The notes under the pieces: model-generated
Told to the model about the DNA's origin: nothing
Seen by the model: only the letters and a program-made list of their open reading frames with translations
Databases searched by the model: none
Position numbers and translations under genes: made by a program
Assembly: GCA_016584495.1 (NCBI GenBank)
Contig: WAID01000007.1
Coordinates: 2,900,001-2,964,000, forward strand
Direction of reading: 5' to 3'
DNA: 64,000 bases
DNA from: Celoporthe dispersa
Taxonomy: Eukaryota > Ascomycota > Sordariomycetes > Diaporthales > Cryphonectriaceae
In this document: in pieces, positions 44,742-56,592 of the stretch
Numbering within the stretch: position 1 is the stretch's first letter
Layout of the letters: every line of letters starts with the position of its first letter

Positions 44742-47700
44742 TCATGATCTGGAATGGCCCGATCCCAGCGAGGTGACTGACCAGACTGCCGCGGTAAACT
44801 AGAATTCTGGAAGCTGCCGACCCGGACGCGTTCGCATCCTTGATCCTGCTCAACTCGAAATGGCGGAGCGCATCGCAGCAGGGTCATCTCTACGCGACCC
44901 AGCTGATGAGGTGTCCCTCCTATTCGGCGAGTCACAAGAGGGAGCCCGACGGGAAGCAGGAGAACCTGCCGCAGCTGAGGAAACTCTTTGCCCGCGAGGT
45001 CAAGCGCAACCTGTTCGCCGCGTACCTGCGTCCCAACCATACTGAGATCAAGCTCGTGTCCAACTCGATCAGCTCTTCCTCATGTCCTGGCGGGGATGGC
45101 ATGTCTTTCAACCCGTCTCCAAAGGGGCACTACCTGCTTGCGTACAACTCGTCCCGGATCCACATCATCGACCTCCGCGGTCCCACAATTTCCGTGGAGA
45201 GGGAACTGAAGATCCTCCGGCGGCCCGTTGCGACGTGCATCAAGGACGATGGATCCTTGCTCGCCGTGCTCTTGACTGAGATGCAGGTAGACCTCTACGA
45301 CCTCACGCAGACCCCCCCGAAGCGTACCCAGTCCATCATCCTCGACCACAGCCCCCGGGCGATTGCCCTGTCGCCATGCGGCAACGTCCTGGCTGCTGCT
45401 TACGAGGGTGGTATCGAGGTCCAGGCGCTGAACCCAGGTGCCCTGGCAACGGAGAGGAGATCTGTGAAATGCGATGGTGTTGACGCCCTGGCCTTCTCCC
45501 TGGACGGTACTCAGATCTTAGGCACCACCCTCCACTCAGCACAGCCGAATACCGTGATCCTGACGGCGCCCTACTACGATCCGGGCGCCCAGATGTCAAA
45601 TGAGGACATCAGTGCCCTCTGGACAACATCTATTCTGTTCCCAAACTCCAGCCGCGACTGCAGTCATGCCGTCCTGCTCCAGGAGTCGAGCCACGACGAG
45701 GCGTCTTGGACCTTCACCTATGACCGCAGCTTCGAGACTTTCCGTGCCGTTCGCATCGATGACCTGCGCAACGGCACTACGTATTTCACTGGACCAATCT
45801 CGAACACGCCGTCAAAATTAGTGCCCTGCACCCTGCCTTCGGCATCTTATAGTGGTGAGCTGGTCTCCGCCGGTTTCCAGGGCAAAGAAGTGTGGCTGTA
45901 CGGTATTCCAGAAGATCTCGAGGCCGTCCCGGACACCTCGAGCAGCTCCCTCGAGGTGAATGGCGGCTCGGGAGGGGTAGCCCGTAGCGTCAGCGGATCT
46001 TCCATACGAACCCGTCCTCGAACGCAGGAGGCCGGAGAGAGCAGGGTTCCGCAGTGGCAGCTGCTTTGTGATAGGTACCGGAATACTCTGGTTGGTGGCT
46101 TCAAGGCTGCCGAGCTCAGCGGTGTCTCTACGCTGAAGTGGGTGGCCTCGTTTGGAGACCACTCGCTGAAAGAGCGCCTGGTTATCACGGCAAAGGGGGC
46201 TACACCCGCCAAGCCGCTCAGCATGGATGATGACGGCATGGACTTCGAAGACGGCGGCAGACTCACGCTTGTCGACTTTGACTACGGGCTCGACGACGGC
46301 TGTGTCAGTGAAGTCACGGTCGAGGTGGGGATGAAAGAGCCTGAGGTCCTCGAGGAGGAGCGTCGTGACCTGGAAACCGAGGTTGCCATCGTCAGAAGGC
46401 GCACCGTGGCACAAAGGAGGGGAAACCGAAGTGCGATGATGAAGGCTGCGACGACGGCTGCACGGCCGACCCCTGCGCGATCTGTCGACGACGACGACGA
46501 CGATGACGACGACCCACTCTTACCGCGTCGGGTTGGTGCCGCCCCGGTGCGGCCACGACCAGCCTCTGCGGCGACTGAAGAGACCGAGACAAATGCTGCT
46601 CTCGAGGAGGTGGAGGCCCTTGATGCGCCGTACTCGCATACTGGTCCACGATCCCTCACAACTCTACGTCGGGCAGCAACAGCGGCTGCAAACCACAGAC
46701 AGCGCAACCCGACGACGTCGTCAGGAGCCCCGATTGAGTACCGCCGTGCAGACGGACGGAACGAGCACCCTCATGAGAGTGATGCAGACAACTGGGTGCC
46801 ACCACCGCCGCCTTACCAGAAGGAGGATCCTGGCGAGGCGCCCGCGTTTCTGCGTCACTCAATGGTGCCCGCGATAGCCTCGGCACAATCTCACACGCGA
46901 GATGAGGACGTGCCTCCTGTACCACCGGTTCCTTCGATCCCGTCGATCCCGCCCGTCCCGCCTATCCCCCAGGAACACCGACCGTCCACCTCGGCTGGAC
47001 TTGTGGGAGGTGTGCCGGCACGATCACAAGAACGCTCGTCGAGGCGCCAGACATACATGCCGGATCACACTGTGAGGACGCCCGTTACTGGCACTGCACA
47101 TCACCGCTTATCGAGCTATCCGGCCATGCCCTCAGCTCAGCAAATCTCGGCGGAAACCTCCCGCGGCGGGGCCATCGCATTATGAAGAGGATGATATCTA
47201 CAACGTGTCACCTCCCGATACCCCACGCCCACAGGACAGCGTGCCTGCAGACTATCGGAATGCGGAGGGCAGTGATATATCTCAGACGCCTGTGGGCCCT
47301 GGGTCTGACCCATCACCGTCAATATCAAGTATCACGCCATACACGGGGACTCAGCGCTCCATTCCGCTGGTCCCGCGCATCCAAACTGCTGCCAGGTCTG
47401 CGCAACCTCCCTACCATCCCTCTGACGTTGGACAGGCTATGGTGGACCATTCAGTGGGCGACTCGACATGGAACCCGCACACGGCCGTCGCCTCGAACTC
47501 CATACCTGCTGTGCACTCTCAGACGTGGCCCATGCCACCTCCTATCCCTCACGTGCCCTCGACAGTCTCCACAGGATACCCCTTGACAGCCCCGGCGACA
47601 CACACAACGATGAGCGACATGGCAGCCCGTTACCTGCCCCCGCCCCCTCCGCAAGAGCTTGCGGTCGAGGAACGGGCGAGCAGCAGGCAATCTTCGCTCG

Positions 47701-48494
47701 CGCGACGCATATCAACTGGTTTTCACCTTCCTCGTATCCGCGCCTCAAGTCGAAGTGAGAGCCGAAGCCAGAGCCGAGCGCAGAGTCGGGCCCAGAGCCG
47801 GAGCGACGAGAGAAGGCGACCTCTCTCTATCGCGCAGCAGTCAACCCGACCTGGGACGGCCCAGACATTCTACCAACACCCACAGCTGGCGTATGCGCAG
47901 CCTCTGGCGATGGCCTCGTCGCCACAACGTGGCGTCCACGCAATAGATCACGCGCGCCAGGCGCCTGACCAGCCCTTGATTATCAGCACCCCCACCGGTA
48001 TTCAGGGCGCGTACGACGCTCCTACGGGACAGACTCTGGATGCCCGCACCGGGGTCCCGATTGTTGCTCCCGTCCCTCGCCATCCACGCCCTGGCCGAAG
48101 CCCAGGTATCCCAAGGCCGGCGGAAAGATTAGAGAGCATGTATCACGGACAGCAGGAGCAAGGTCGCTTCGTTCCGAGTTTTCTGAGCCACCCGCCGGCG
48201 CCCAGCGACTTCTCGACCCGAAACTCGTCCCTGAACCGACGCCCTTCCCGTGCGGAGCGCAGTGCAGCCAAGAACATTGCTGACGCGAAGAAGAAGGGCT
48301 GGCGGCCCAGCCGGAGCAAGAGCCGAAGGGCGACGAGGAGCAGGCCTAGCGAGCCGGAATTCGACATGATGAGCCAGAGTGCGTGGACGGATATCACCAT
48401 GACGACGGCCGGAGGGCGTGCGACGAGGGCGTACCACTATCCTAACCCGGAGGCCCAGAAGGCCTCAAGGGACAAGAAGTGTGTGGTCATGTAA
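44480..48494 (+). CDS. F-box protein with WD-like repeats and CaaX tail (one frameshift)
   Basis: A 1288-aa protein in two exons (44480-44655, 44803-48494), start MSQVSANEAVAAVDEAV. An acidic N-terminus leads to an F-box that spans the intron (FHNLPEEIIQQ / ILEAADPDAFASLILLNSKW). Residues about 120-430 look like a beta-propeller (YLLAYNSSRIHIIDLRGP, LAVLLTEMQVDLYDL, IALSPCGNVLAAAYEGGIEV, ALAFSLDGTQILGTTL). The rest is disordered: an Asp run, Pro-rich repeats (PPVPPVPSIPSIPPVPPIP) and an RS-like run (SRSESRSQSRAQSRAQSR). It ends in KKCVVM, a CaaX box expected to be farnesylated, after a basic stretch (RSKSRRATRSR). One extra G at 47152-47153 breaks the frame between the Pro-rich part and the tail; discounting it keeps phase to the stop. 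An SCF adaptor held at membranes is the inferred role; targets unknown. Confidence 0.85.
44681..44738. repeat. (TC)29 microsatellite in F-box gene intron
   Basis: A near-perfect TC run of 58 bp filling much of the 147-bp intron that splits the F-box, between donor GTGAGG and the acceptor at 44801-44802. A long pyrimidine run upstream of an acceptor could affect splicing. Confidence 0.95.
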
Positions 48495-49322
48495 GGCGGG
48501 TCCTGGCCGGCTTGATTACACGATGAGTAATGATGATGTTTGCGAAATCTGACGATATAAACACTGTGATGCCTTGGGCGAACCCTTGATAAGATATGTG
48601 GCGTTTTATCTATACATATATATTTATACATATATATATATTTCTCTTGAGGGAGGATTGGAATGGGGCCCTGGGTTGAAGATTGGCATCCAGGGACCAG
48701 TGGACTCGGAAAATCTCATCCCAAGTAGGCGGGTACTTTTACTGTTCATATTTTGATGTCAGGTAGATAGTAAGAACATGTCAGCCGCCAGAGATACGTC
48801 TGGTTTGTGACATCACGTCAGGACTCTCGAGTTCTCTCACAACAGAGGCGCGAACATTTGCTCTATTTAGGTAGGTTATCCCAAAAGACGGAACCAGCTT
48901 CCACCCTGTCTGACTACCCCACATGCCCCTCTATTTGTATGCGTAGTAGCGCCTCTGCCCCTCCATACTTTTTACTCACCAACACACCAGGCCAAATCTC
49001 AAGACTACTATGCAACCTTTTCGATGCTCTGGCATCAGCTCATGACTATGATCAATAACCCGTAGATTTTTGTCGGGCTACAGTTTTATTCATCCGGGCC
49101 TCACTGCTGTAGGTGAAGAACCTGTTGAGCCTGGCCAATTCTTCTTCTCCCACCTCTTCGGTGCCAGTCCAGATTCTCCATCTCCACCAAGCAACTGCCT
49201 GCCCGCCCGCTCTCATCATCAGGTTTTCCCAAACCCACGCACGAGCCGAGCTTAGCAGGAAACGCCGAGCCGGCTCTCGGAAGAACAGGACGAAGCGTTG
49301 ACCTCTCGCCTCGCCCACCATC
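48495..49322. other. intergenic, F-box gene 3' / KEL3 5'
   Basis: About 830 bp. TA-rich tracts (about 48606-48645) lie 110-150 bp after the stop of the F-box gene and are likely part of its 3' end. The remainder is the KEL3 5' flank, with no clear element. Confidence 0.4.
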
Positions 49323-51744
49323 ATGGGCAAAAAGGACAAGAAATCCGGCGACAAGAAGGCCAAGCTTGCGGAGAAGAAGGCCAAGCAGGAGAAGAAGGCC
49401 GACAAGAAGGCCAAGACCAAGGCGTCCAAGCTTGAGGGGAGCGATGCCGAGGACGTCGACCTGGACGAGGTGCTGGCCGAGTACCAGCGCGCACAGGAAC
49501 AGTTTCTCAAGATCACAGAGGTCGTGGCCGAGGGCCCGCCCAAGCCGCGGTCGGCCTCGTGCTTCCTCGCCAGCCCGTCCAACAGCAACCAGCTGCTCCT
49601 CTTTGGCGGCGAGTACTTCAACGGGGCGCTGGCCACCTTCTTCAACGACCTGCACATATACCACATCGACCGCGACGTGTGGAAGACGGTGACGAGCCCC
49701 AACGCGCCGCTGCCCCGGTCGGGCCACGCGTGGTGCCGCGGTGGCAACCAGGCCCAGTACGTCTACCTGTTTGGCGGCGAGTTCTCGAGCCCCAAGCAGG
49801 GTACCTTCTACCACTACAACGACTTCTGGCGCCTCGAGCCCAACACGCGCGAGTGGACGCGCCTCGAGCCCAAGGGCAAGACCCCGCCCGCCCGCAGCGG
49901 CCACCGCATGACCTACTTCAAGCAGTACATCGTCCTCTTTGGCGGCTTCCAGGACACGGCCAACAGCACCCGCTACCTCGCCGACCTGTGGCTGTACGAC
50001 ACGGTCAACTTCACGTGGTCCTCGCCCGCCCTGCCGCCCGCCCAGCTCAAGCCCGACGCCCGCTCCAGCTTCACCCTCCTCCCGCACGAGCAGGGCGCCG
50101 TGCTGTTCGGGGGCTACTCGCGCGTCAAGGCCACGGCGGGGAGCGCAGGCGGCGGAGGCAAGGCCGGCAAGGGCGGCGTCAGGAACGTGCTGCGGCCCAT
50201 GGTCCACCAGGACTGCTTCTACCTGCGCGTCACGCCGCCGGCATCTGATGGGCCTGCCGGGGCGCCGCCGGCCGTGCGGTGGGAGAGGAGGAAGAAGCCT
50301 GCGAACGCGCCGGAGCCGAAGCGCGCAGGAGCCACGATGGCGTACCACAAGGGGAGGGGGATCATGTTTGGCGGCGTGCAGTAGGTCTATCCCGCGATCT
50401 GCTTAACCCCCCGAGGAGGTCCCATGATGGACTACCCTCCTCTGCGTATATATATATATGGAGATCGGACCCGGAACGGTGGTAAGATGCTGACACACAA
50501 CTGCCTAGTGATGTCGAGGAGAGCGAGGAGGGGATGGACAGCGAGTTCTTCAACGGGCTTTTCGCCTGGAACATCGAGCGGAACCGCTTCTTCCCGCTCA
50601 CGCTGCGGAAGCCGAGGGCACAGAAGAAGGCGGCCGGCAACGAGGAGAGGGTGGGACGGAGAGGTCGCGCCCAGGCCAAGGAGGAGGAGCTGCTGCGGCA
50701 GCTCGCGGCGCTCGAGACGGGCAGGAGCATCGAGGACGCGGGGGCCATGGAGCTGGACAGGAAAGAAGCCGAGGAGAGCAGCGAGGACGACAGGCCGGTG
50801 CGCGACATGCCGGTCACCATGGAGCTCCCGCACCCGAGGTTCAACGCCCAGCTCGCAGTCCAGGACGATGTGCTGTACATCTACGGCGGCACCTTTGAGA
50901 AGGGCGACAGGGAGTACACGTTTGACGAGATGTATGCGATCGACCTGGGGAAGATGAGCGGGTGCAAGGAGATCTTCAGCCGGCAGACGGAAGACTGGAT
51001 TGTGAGTCCCGCCCGTGTCCCCAAGTATTTACTCTGTCGCCATGCAGGGACTGATACGTTGACGCGCCAGGAGTCCGAGGACGAGGAGGAGGAGGACGAC
51101 GACGAGGATGACGACGAAGACATGGAGGATGAAGAGGATGGGGACGAAGACGTTGAGATGGGAGAGGAGGAGGAGGAAGAGCAGCCCAAGTTCACGGCCA
51201 GCAAGCGCAAGAAGAAGCAGGGCGAAGCGGCCGGTATAGATGCGGACACCGCCTCGGAGGCATCGACACCGAAGAGTGCTTCTTCCGAGGAGGCAGAATC
51301 AGAAGCAGACACAGCCGCCACATCAGTAGACGACGGACTGCCGCATCCTCGTGTAAGCCCCCTCCCCCCTCCTCCTTCTCCCGCCCTTTTCTCGGCGCGC
51401 CCTGAGCCACAGAACCGCTCGTGCACACTCACTGACAGTCACCCGTACAGCCCTTTGAGTCAAGAAGAGACTTCTTCCAGCGCACATCAGCAGAGTGGCA
51501 GGAAGTCCTCATGACCAGCCTGCGGTGGCAGGGCACCCAGCCCGAGGCGCTGACGATCAAGGAGATCAAGTCGAGGGCCTTTGAGCTGAGCGAGGAGAAG
51601 TGGTGGGACTGCAGGGAGGAGATCACGGCCCTCGAGGATGAGCAGGAGGCTGCCGGCATCAGCGAGATCATCTCGCTGGCCGACCGGGGAGGAGCTGGCG
51701 GCGCAGGTGGTGGCGGCGGCGGCGGTGGTGCGAGGAGGAGATAG
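49323..51744 (+). CDS. KEL3: Kelch-repeat protein, Kel3/KLHDC4 type
   Basis: Conserved eukaryotic cytoplasmic Kelch protein of uncertain role. Four exons (49323-50380, 50509-51001, 51071-51352, 51451-51744) encode 708 aa with the frame intact. The N-terminus is Lys-rich and coiled (MGKKDKKSGDKKAKLAEKKA), then six or so Kelch blades follow with repeated LFGGE/YGGT cores: LLLFGGEYFNGALATFFNDL, YVYLFGGEFSSP, IVLFGGFQDTANSTRYLAD, AVLFGGYSRVK, IMFGGV (across intron 1) and VLYIYGGTFEKGDREYTFDE. An acidic run (about 360-400 nt long in exon 3) precedes the C-terminal DUF4110-like domain (SRRDFFQRTSAEWQEVLM ... LSEEKWWDCREEI). The Gly-rich end (GGAGGGGGGGGARRR) is the only unusual part. The intron 1 region includes a short (TA)6 tract. 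Confidence 0.95.
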
Positions 51745-52361
51745 AGAGAGAGATAGAGAGAGAGGTACATACATGTGTGACATGACTAACATTTGTCACA
51801 TTAGATATGCCTATCTATAACATACTCGCCACGCCTGTCGGTGTCTTGACTCACCTGCAGGAGCAAATGGGATGCTTCCTGGCTTGTGGCCAAGGTCGGC
51901 GCAGAGAATGATGAAGAATCATGATTTTCGAGATGAGCAATCATCATGTGCCTCCACACGCATTCTCTCTCCTTTGATCCTTCGACCTTTTTTCTATTAT
52001 ATTTCTCCCCTTCTTGGTCGGCTGAGGCGGGTCGGGAGATGAGAAGAAGCAGAAGAAGGAGGCGGCTTGGGGGTGCGTTACCTCCTTAACGCCGGAACTA
52101 ACTAAATACTACTGTATTGTGCTAAGTAATGAACTCCGCCTAATTGAATGGATGGGCTTGCGACCCCCCCTCAACGCGGTCCGATGCGCGTCGCGGGGTA
52201 TTTTTGGAATTATCCAGTTCACGAAACCACACCTCACCGACAGGATCACAGACAAGTAAGACTATCTTATGTGACGTCTCCTCCGCCACATCCATCTCCT
52301 TCACATCCTCATCAAGACCGGACATCACAGACCAGGTCGGTCCTCTCGAGAACCCACCACA
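51745..52361. other. intergenic, KEL3 3' / WSS1 5'
   Basis: About 620 bp with GAGA repeats right after the KEL3 stop (51744-51765) and no gene. The last 200 bp are C/A-rich and form the WSS1-like leader. Confidence 0.4.
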
Positions 52362-53975
52362 ATGCCACTCGGCATCCAGCGTCTCAACGCAAAGAAGGCT
52401 CAGCCCAACGACCGCATCGTCTTTATCAAACCACTCGGGGGTGAACATGAAGCCATAGCCCAGGAGTTCCTAGAGCGCATAGCAGCTCAGTGCCGTACGT
52501 CGCACTCTGGCTGGCTGCGGCCACCCAGCATCTCCCCTTCTCCCCTCTGCGCGACGAACAAGCCAGGCTGCTCACCTCACAGCGACAGTGCCCATCATGC
52601 GGGAACACCACCTCTCCATCACCACCCTGGAGGAATACGAGCCCAACCGCGAGTTCGTAGGCCGCAACTTCAACGCCGGCGAGATCATCCAGCTCGTCCT
52701 CCGAGCCCCCGGCGGCTCGTCATCGTCGTCGCCCTCCTCTCCCACCCGCTGGCTGCCCTTTGCCTACGTGCAGATGGTCATGATGCACGAGCTCGCCCAC
52801 TGCGCGCAGATGAACCACAGCCGGGCCTTCTGGGCCGTGCGGAACCTGTACGCGGGCCAGATGCGCGGGCTCTGGGCGCGCGGGTATACGGGGGAGGGTA
52901 TGTGGGGGCCAGGGGCGCTGCTGGGCACGGGGGCCTGGGAGGCTGGGGCTGGCGCGCTGGTGGCCGGGGATGAGGAGCTGCCGGAGAGCCTGTGCGGCGG
53001 GACCTTTAGGACGAGGGGGAGGAGGAGGAGGAGGAGGAAGAGGGGCAGGAAGGGTGGTGGCGGCCTGGGGGAGGAGGAGCTGAGCTATCAGGAGAGGAAG
53101 CAGAGGCGGATCGAGAAGAAGTTTGGAAAGAACGGTGTCGCGCTCGGGGCTGACGAGAGCGTCAAGGCTAGGCTTGAGAAGGGGAGACGGACACGGGCGG
53201 CGCCGAGGGTGGCGGGCAGCAACAGGGGGGAGAGAGCTCAGGGCCGCAGCCGCGCTGGCCAGGTTCGGGCAGCAGAAAGAGGAGCCCCGGGAGGAGGGGC
53301 CCAAGGTGAAGGAGGAGGAGGAGGAGGAGGAGGCCAGCGGCGACAGTGACGAGGAGAGCGACTACGAGGATGGCGCCGACATAGACGCCGGGGCAGCCGA
53401 CGCAGTCGACCTCGACGGGACGAAGCTGGTCGACGGCAGAGGCAACCGCATGGTCAAGGTCTGCGAGGACGAGAACCCCGACGACGAGGACGCTGCCAGC
53501 GAGATGAAGGAGCTGCAGTCTTCCATCACGGCATACTTTGCGCCCAGCAGGAGCGAGCCCGCCGGGGATCGAGGACCAGACCCAACCGGCGTCGCCGACG
53601 ACCAGGGAACCAGCGAGAGGGGCCGGCGGTCTGCGGTGACAGAAAAGGGGGAAGCTCAGGCGCGCGGGCCGAGGGACCCAACAGCGGTCCACACCAGCAG
53701 GTCCATCCCGCAGGCCGCCGAGGAGGAGAGGCAGTCGACCTCGGGCGGGGCGGCAGGTCTTGCCGGGGGGCGTACGTGTGGCTCATGTTCCTTTGCGAAT
53801 GCGGCTTATACGGTGACGTGCAGTATGTGCTCCAACGTCCTCGCCCCGGAGAGTGTTCCTGGGACCTGGCGCTGCCAGGGCGCCTCCCTGCGAGGGGAGC
53901 AGCTATCTCAATGCCGGGGACTGCGGCGCCTGTGGTGTCTGTGGGCAGCGCAAGGGTGCTGCTGCTGCTGTCTGA
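52362..53975 (+). CDS. WSS1: WLM-domain DNA-protein crosslink protease, WSS1/Spartan-like (two frameshifts)
   Basis: Zinc metalloprotease that clears DNA-protein crosslinks and SUMOylated proteins in the nucleus. Two exons (52362-52494, 52589-53975) encode about 505 aa once two extra G are discounted. The WLM domain carries MMHELAHCAQMNHSRAFW, an HExxHx5H zinc site. After it come an Arg run, ELSYQERKQRRIEKKFG and LRAAAALARFGQQK, a typical Wss1 block. Then an acidic region, MVKVCEDE (possible SUMO-interacting motif), QSSITAYF (matches the PIP-box consensus QxxIxxYF) and a C-terminal RanBP2-like finger TCGSCSFANAAYTVTCSMC. A Cys-rich end YLNAGDCGACGVCGQRK follows. Breaks are at a six-G run (53225-53230) and a four-G run (53894-53897). 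The first sits just after the protease core, so uncorrected models lose the PIP box and finger. Confidence 0.88.
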
Positions 53976-55888
53976 AGACCTGTGGCAGACGGCATGGCGG
54001 TCCTGTGGTGGCCAGCTCATATTGGGTTCCCCCCTAGCCCTAGGCGTGCTCGATCCGCCTGCCCAAGACGGGGAGCCCACATCCACGCGCCGCTGGATGC
54101 AGACCGGTAAGATCAACGAGAATCCTCTGCATTGGGTTCATACTATGGATGTATTCGCTGCATGTCTGCGGCTATTTGCGCTGTGGATTATCATGGAAGC
54201 CTAAAATGCCGCCTGTGGACGGTAGGATTGGAGGATCCAGAACGACACCAGGGCTGCAAGGGAGAAAAAGGCACATGATACTATTAAAAAAGAATCCCTA
54301 CTAGCAGACATGAAGTTTAGCCCATGCGTGATCTGGCGTAGTGGATGAATAGCCGTCGATATTAGTAGCATCTGTGATGTTTCCCTAGGCAGAGAGAGAG
54401 AGAGAGCTCTCTGATGAAGCACGGGTCGTCCTCCTCCTCTGCAACTCCCCCCTCCCCCCCCCCTCTCCTCTACGGATACCGTATCCAGGACACGCCGACC
54501 GGCGATCTGATAAGAGAGCAGCGGCCCAAAAGGACAAGGAGGATCGTGGGAGGTCTCTAGAGGACCCTTCCCTGGATGACAGGCAACACCGCTGCCATGT
54601 AATATGGGATCCATCCAGCATCCAATTTCGCCAACCTCACCGATTGGCCTGGGGATCGACTTTCCTGCCCCCGTCCTCCTTATTTCCCGGTCGGTCAGAA
54701 CTGCCCCGGGTGTGACTGTGACTGTGACCGGGGAGGGGGTTACCACAATTTGTTTCATCTTTTTCCCTTCCTCCGAACCTTGTGCCGCCCTCGAGCTGAT
54801 TGTTCGCCGAGCAAAAAAAAAACAAACCTCTTTAGCGAGCGTCAGATTAGGATCTCGACAGGATCACCAAGACTTTAGCCACAGAGCACACGGCAGTGAG
54901 ATACTCGCCAGCAGGGATCCCAAGTAAGCATAAATAAATCATCAATACAGGCCAGTGGAGAAATAATTCTTCCCAGCCAGCCCGACCACATCCACCCCAC
55001 CCAGGCTGCCCTTTTTCCAGGACAGGGAGGTCGTCATGGGCTGCGGATCTTGGGAGCTCAATCTGCACGGGTCGCAGCGCCGGGTTGAAAAGTGTATTGA
55101 ACAAGTGACGGACCGGGAAGAGATCCTCCCACGATTAATATAGCTCAGACTCTGTTCATTTCGAGATACTATATTCTGCGGAGAACCACACACACACACT
55201 CTCATCCTGTGTGGCTCGAATCCGTCACAGTCACATCATCACAACAGTGCGTAGCAGCGGTCTCAGGTTTTCTTATCTAAAGTATTTTTTCTGGGGGATT
55301 TTCTTTTCGTCCCTCATTTTTCTTGGGATCTTCTGTACTTATATCACTCACCCACCGCAAACCGCTCATCATCGCCCTCCCTTTTTATATTGCCGGCGGG
55401 GCTCGGGGAAATGACATCCTGCTTCCTCTGCCCTGCGCTTCTTATCAGCCAAATTTCCGACCAGACGCAGTGAACTTTTCCTCTGGGGGTGCTGGTGGTC
55501 GTCGTCATCATCACCGCTATTTTTTTCCCTTTCTTTTTCTGCTTTTGTTTTGTTCAAGAGCTCAGACGGCCTGTCGCCGTTTTTTTCTCTTCTTCCTTCT
55601 TCTTTTCTCCCGCCTTTCGTCCTCGTGCTGTTTGTCGTGGCAGCAGCTGACGCCTCTTCCCTCTCGTCCCTCTCAGCCGGTCCAGCCTCGTCGCGACTGA
55701 TAACCGCGTCTTCACCCGCGAGAGCAGGCTGTGATCTACTGAGTGACAGGGACCCACGGACAGCTTGACAAGAGAAGGGAAAAGATATCACTGGCACACC
55801 TGCCTGGCCTCGTACATTTATTCCTCTCTTCCTTTATTTTTTTTTTTTTAAAAAAAACCAAAACAAAACAAAACAAAAAAACAACAAG
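53976..55888. other. 1.9-kb intergenic region
   Basis: No gene recognised. It holds a GA repeat at about 54390-54406, a C run near 54450-54463, and a long T/C-rich stretch with A/T runs (55270-55888) immediately upstream of the secreted-protein gene, ending in T9-A6 sequence and AAAACA repeats that form its 5' leader. Confidence 0.45.
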
Positions 55889-56592
55889 ATGCGCGTGACT
55901 TATCTGGTGGCCGCTGCCATCACCACCCTCACCGGCGCCGGCTTCACCCGTGCAATGCCTGGCCCCTGGAGTGTACCACAGGGTAAGACGAAAAACCATC
56001 CATCAGCCCTCGCAACAAGGTTCTCTATATGCATGCTGACCACCGGACAAGAACACTTCGAGGTCCTCTCGCTACGACACACGATTCCTCTCAACCCAGA
56101 CGCGGTAGGCGATGTCGACTGCTGGGACCCAGAGGCGTAAGTTTATTTCTTGTTTATATATATATATATCAAAATTCTTTCCCCCCCCCCTTGTTTTTTC
56201 CCCTCGTCTCGTCGTACCATACGTCCCCCCATCAGCCGTCATAGCGATCACCCACGGCTGACACACAACCCGACACACACAGCCACATCGTCTACCACGA
56301 CCAGAACGCCGCCCAGCTCGCCATCTGCGACGGCATCTCGGGCCCCGCCCACACCAGATGCCGCGCCTCCTCCGCCGTCACGGTCGGCAGGCGCGGCAGC
56401 GCCCAGTTCACCCTCACCGCGCTGACCCCGGGCGCCACCATCGACATCTCCAAGGTGCGCTGGGAGGAGTGCGTGCGGGCCGCGCGGGACAAGTGCCCGA
56501 CGGGCAGCATGTCGGGCGTCTGTCTCGGCGGGGCCTCCTCGGGGGACGTCGGGTTCGTGCTCGAGACCACCCTCTATGCGGTGGAGCTGTAA
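55889..56592 (+). CDS. small secreted cysteine-containing protein
   Basis: No family recognised. Three exons (55889-55982, 56052-56136, 56283-56592) encode 162 aa; introns of 69 and 146 bp keep phase. The first 22 residues (MRVTYLVAAAITTLTGAGFTRA) are a clear secretion signal, with a likely cut after TRA. The mature part has six cysteines (in VDCWDP, AICDG, TRCRA, EECVRA, DKCPTG and GVCLGG), an even number fitting three disulfides, no other membrane segment and no GPI-like end (TTLYAVEL). Small size, a signal peptide, paired cysteines and an isolated position with 1.9 kb and 0.9 kb of empty flank fit an extracellular effector-like or cell-wall protein; the role itself is unknown. Intron 2 contains (TA)8 and long C and T runs. 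Confidence 0.75.

Noticed and set aside
49101..50348. Long minus-strand frame opposite KEL3
   Set aside because: Arg/Leu/Val-rich shadow of a GC-biased gene; KEL3 itself has clear Kelch motifs and consistent introns.
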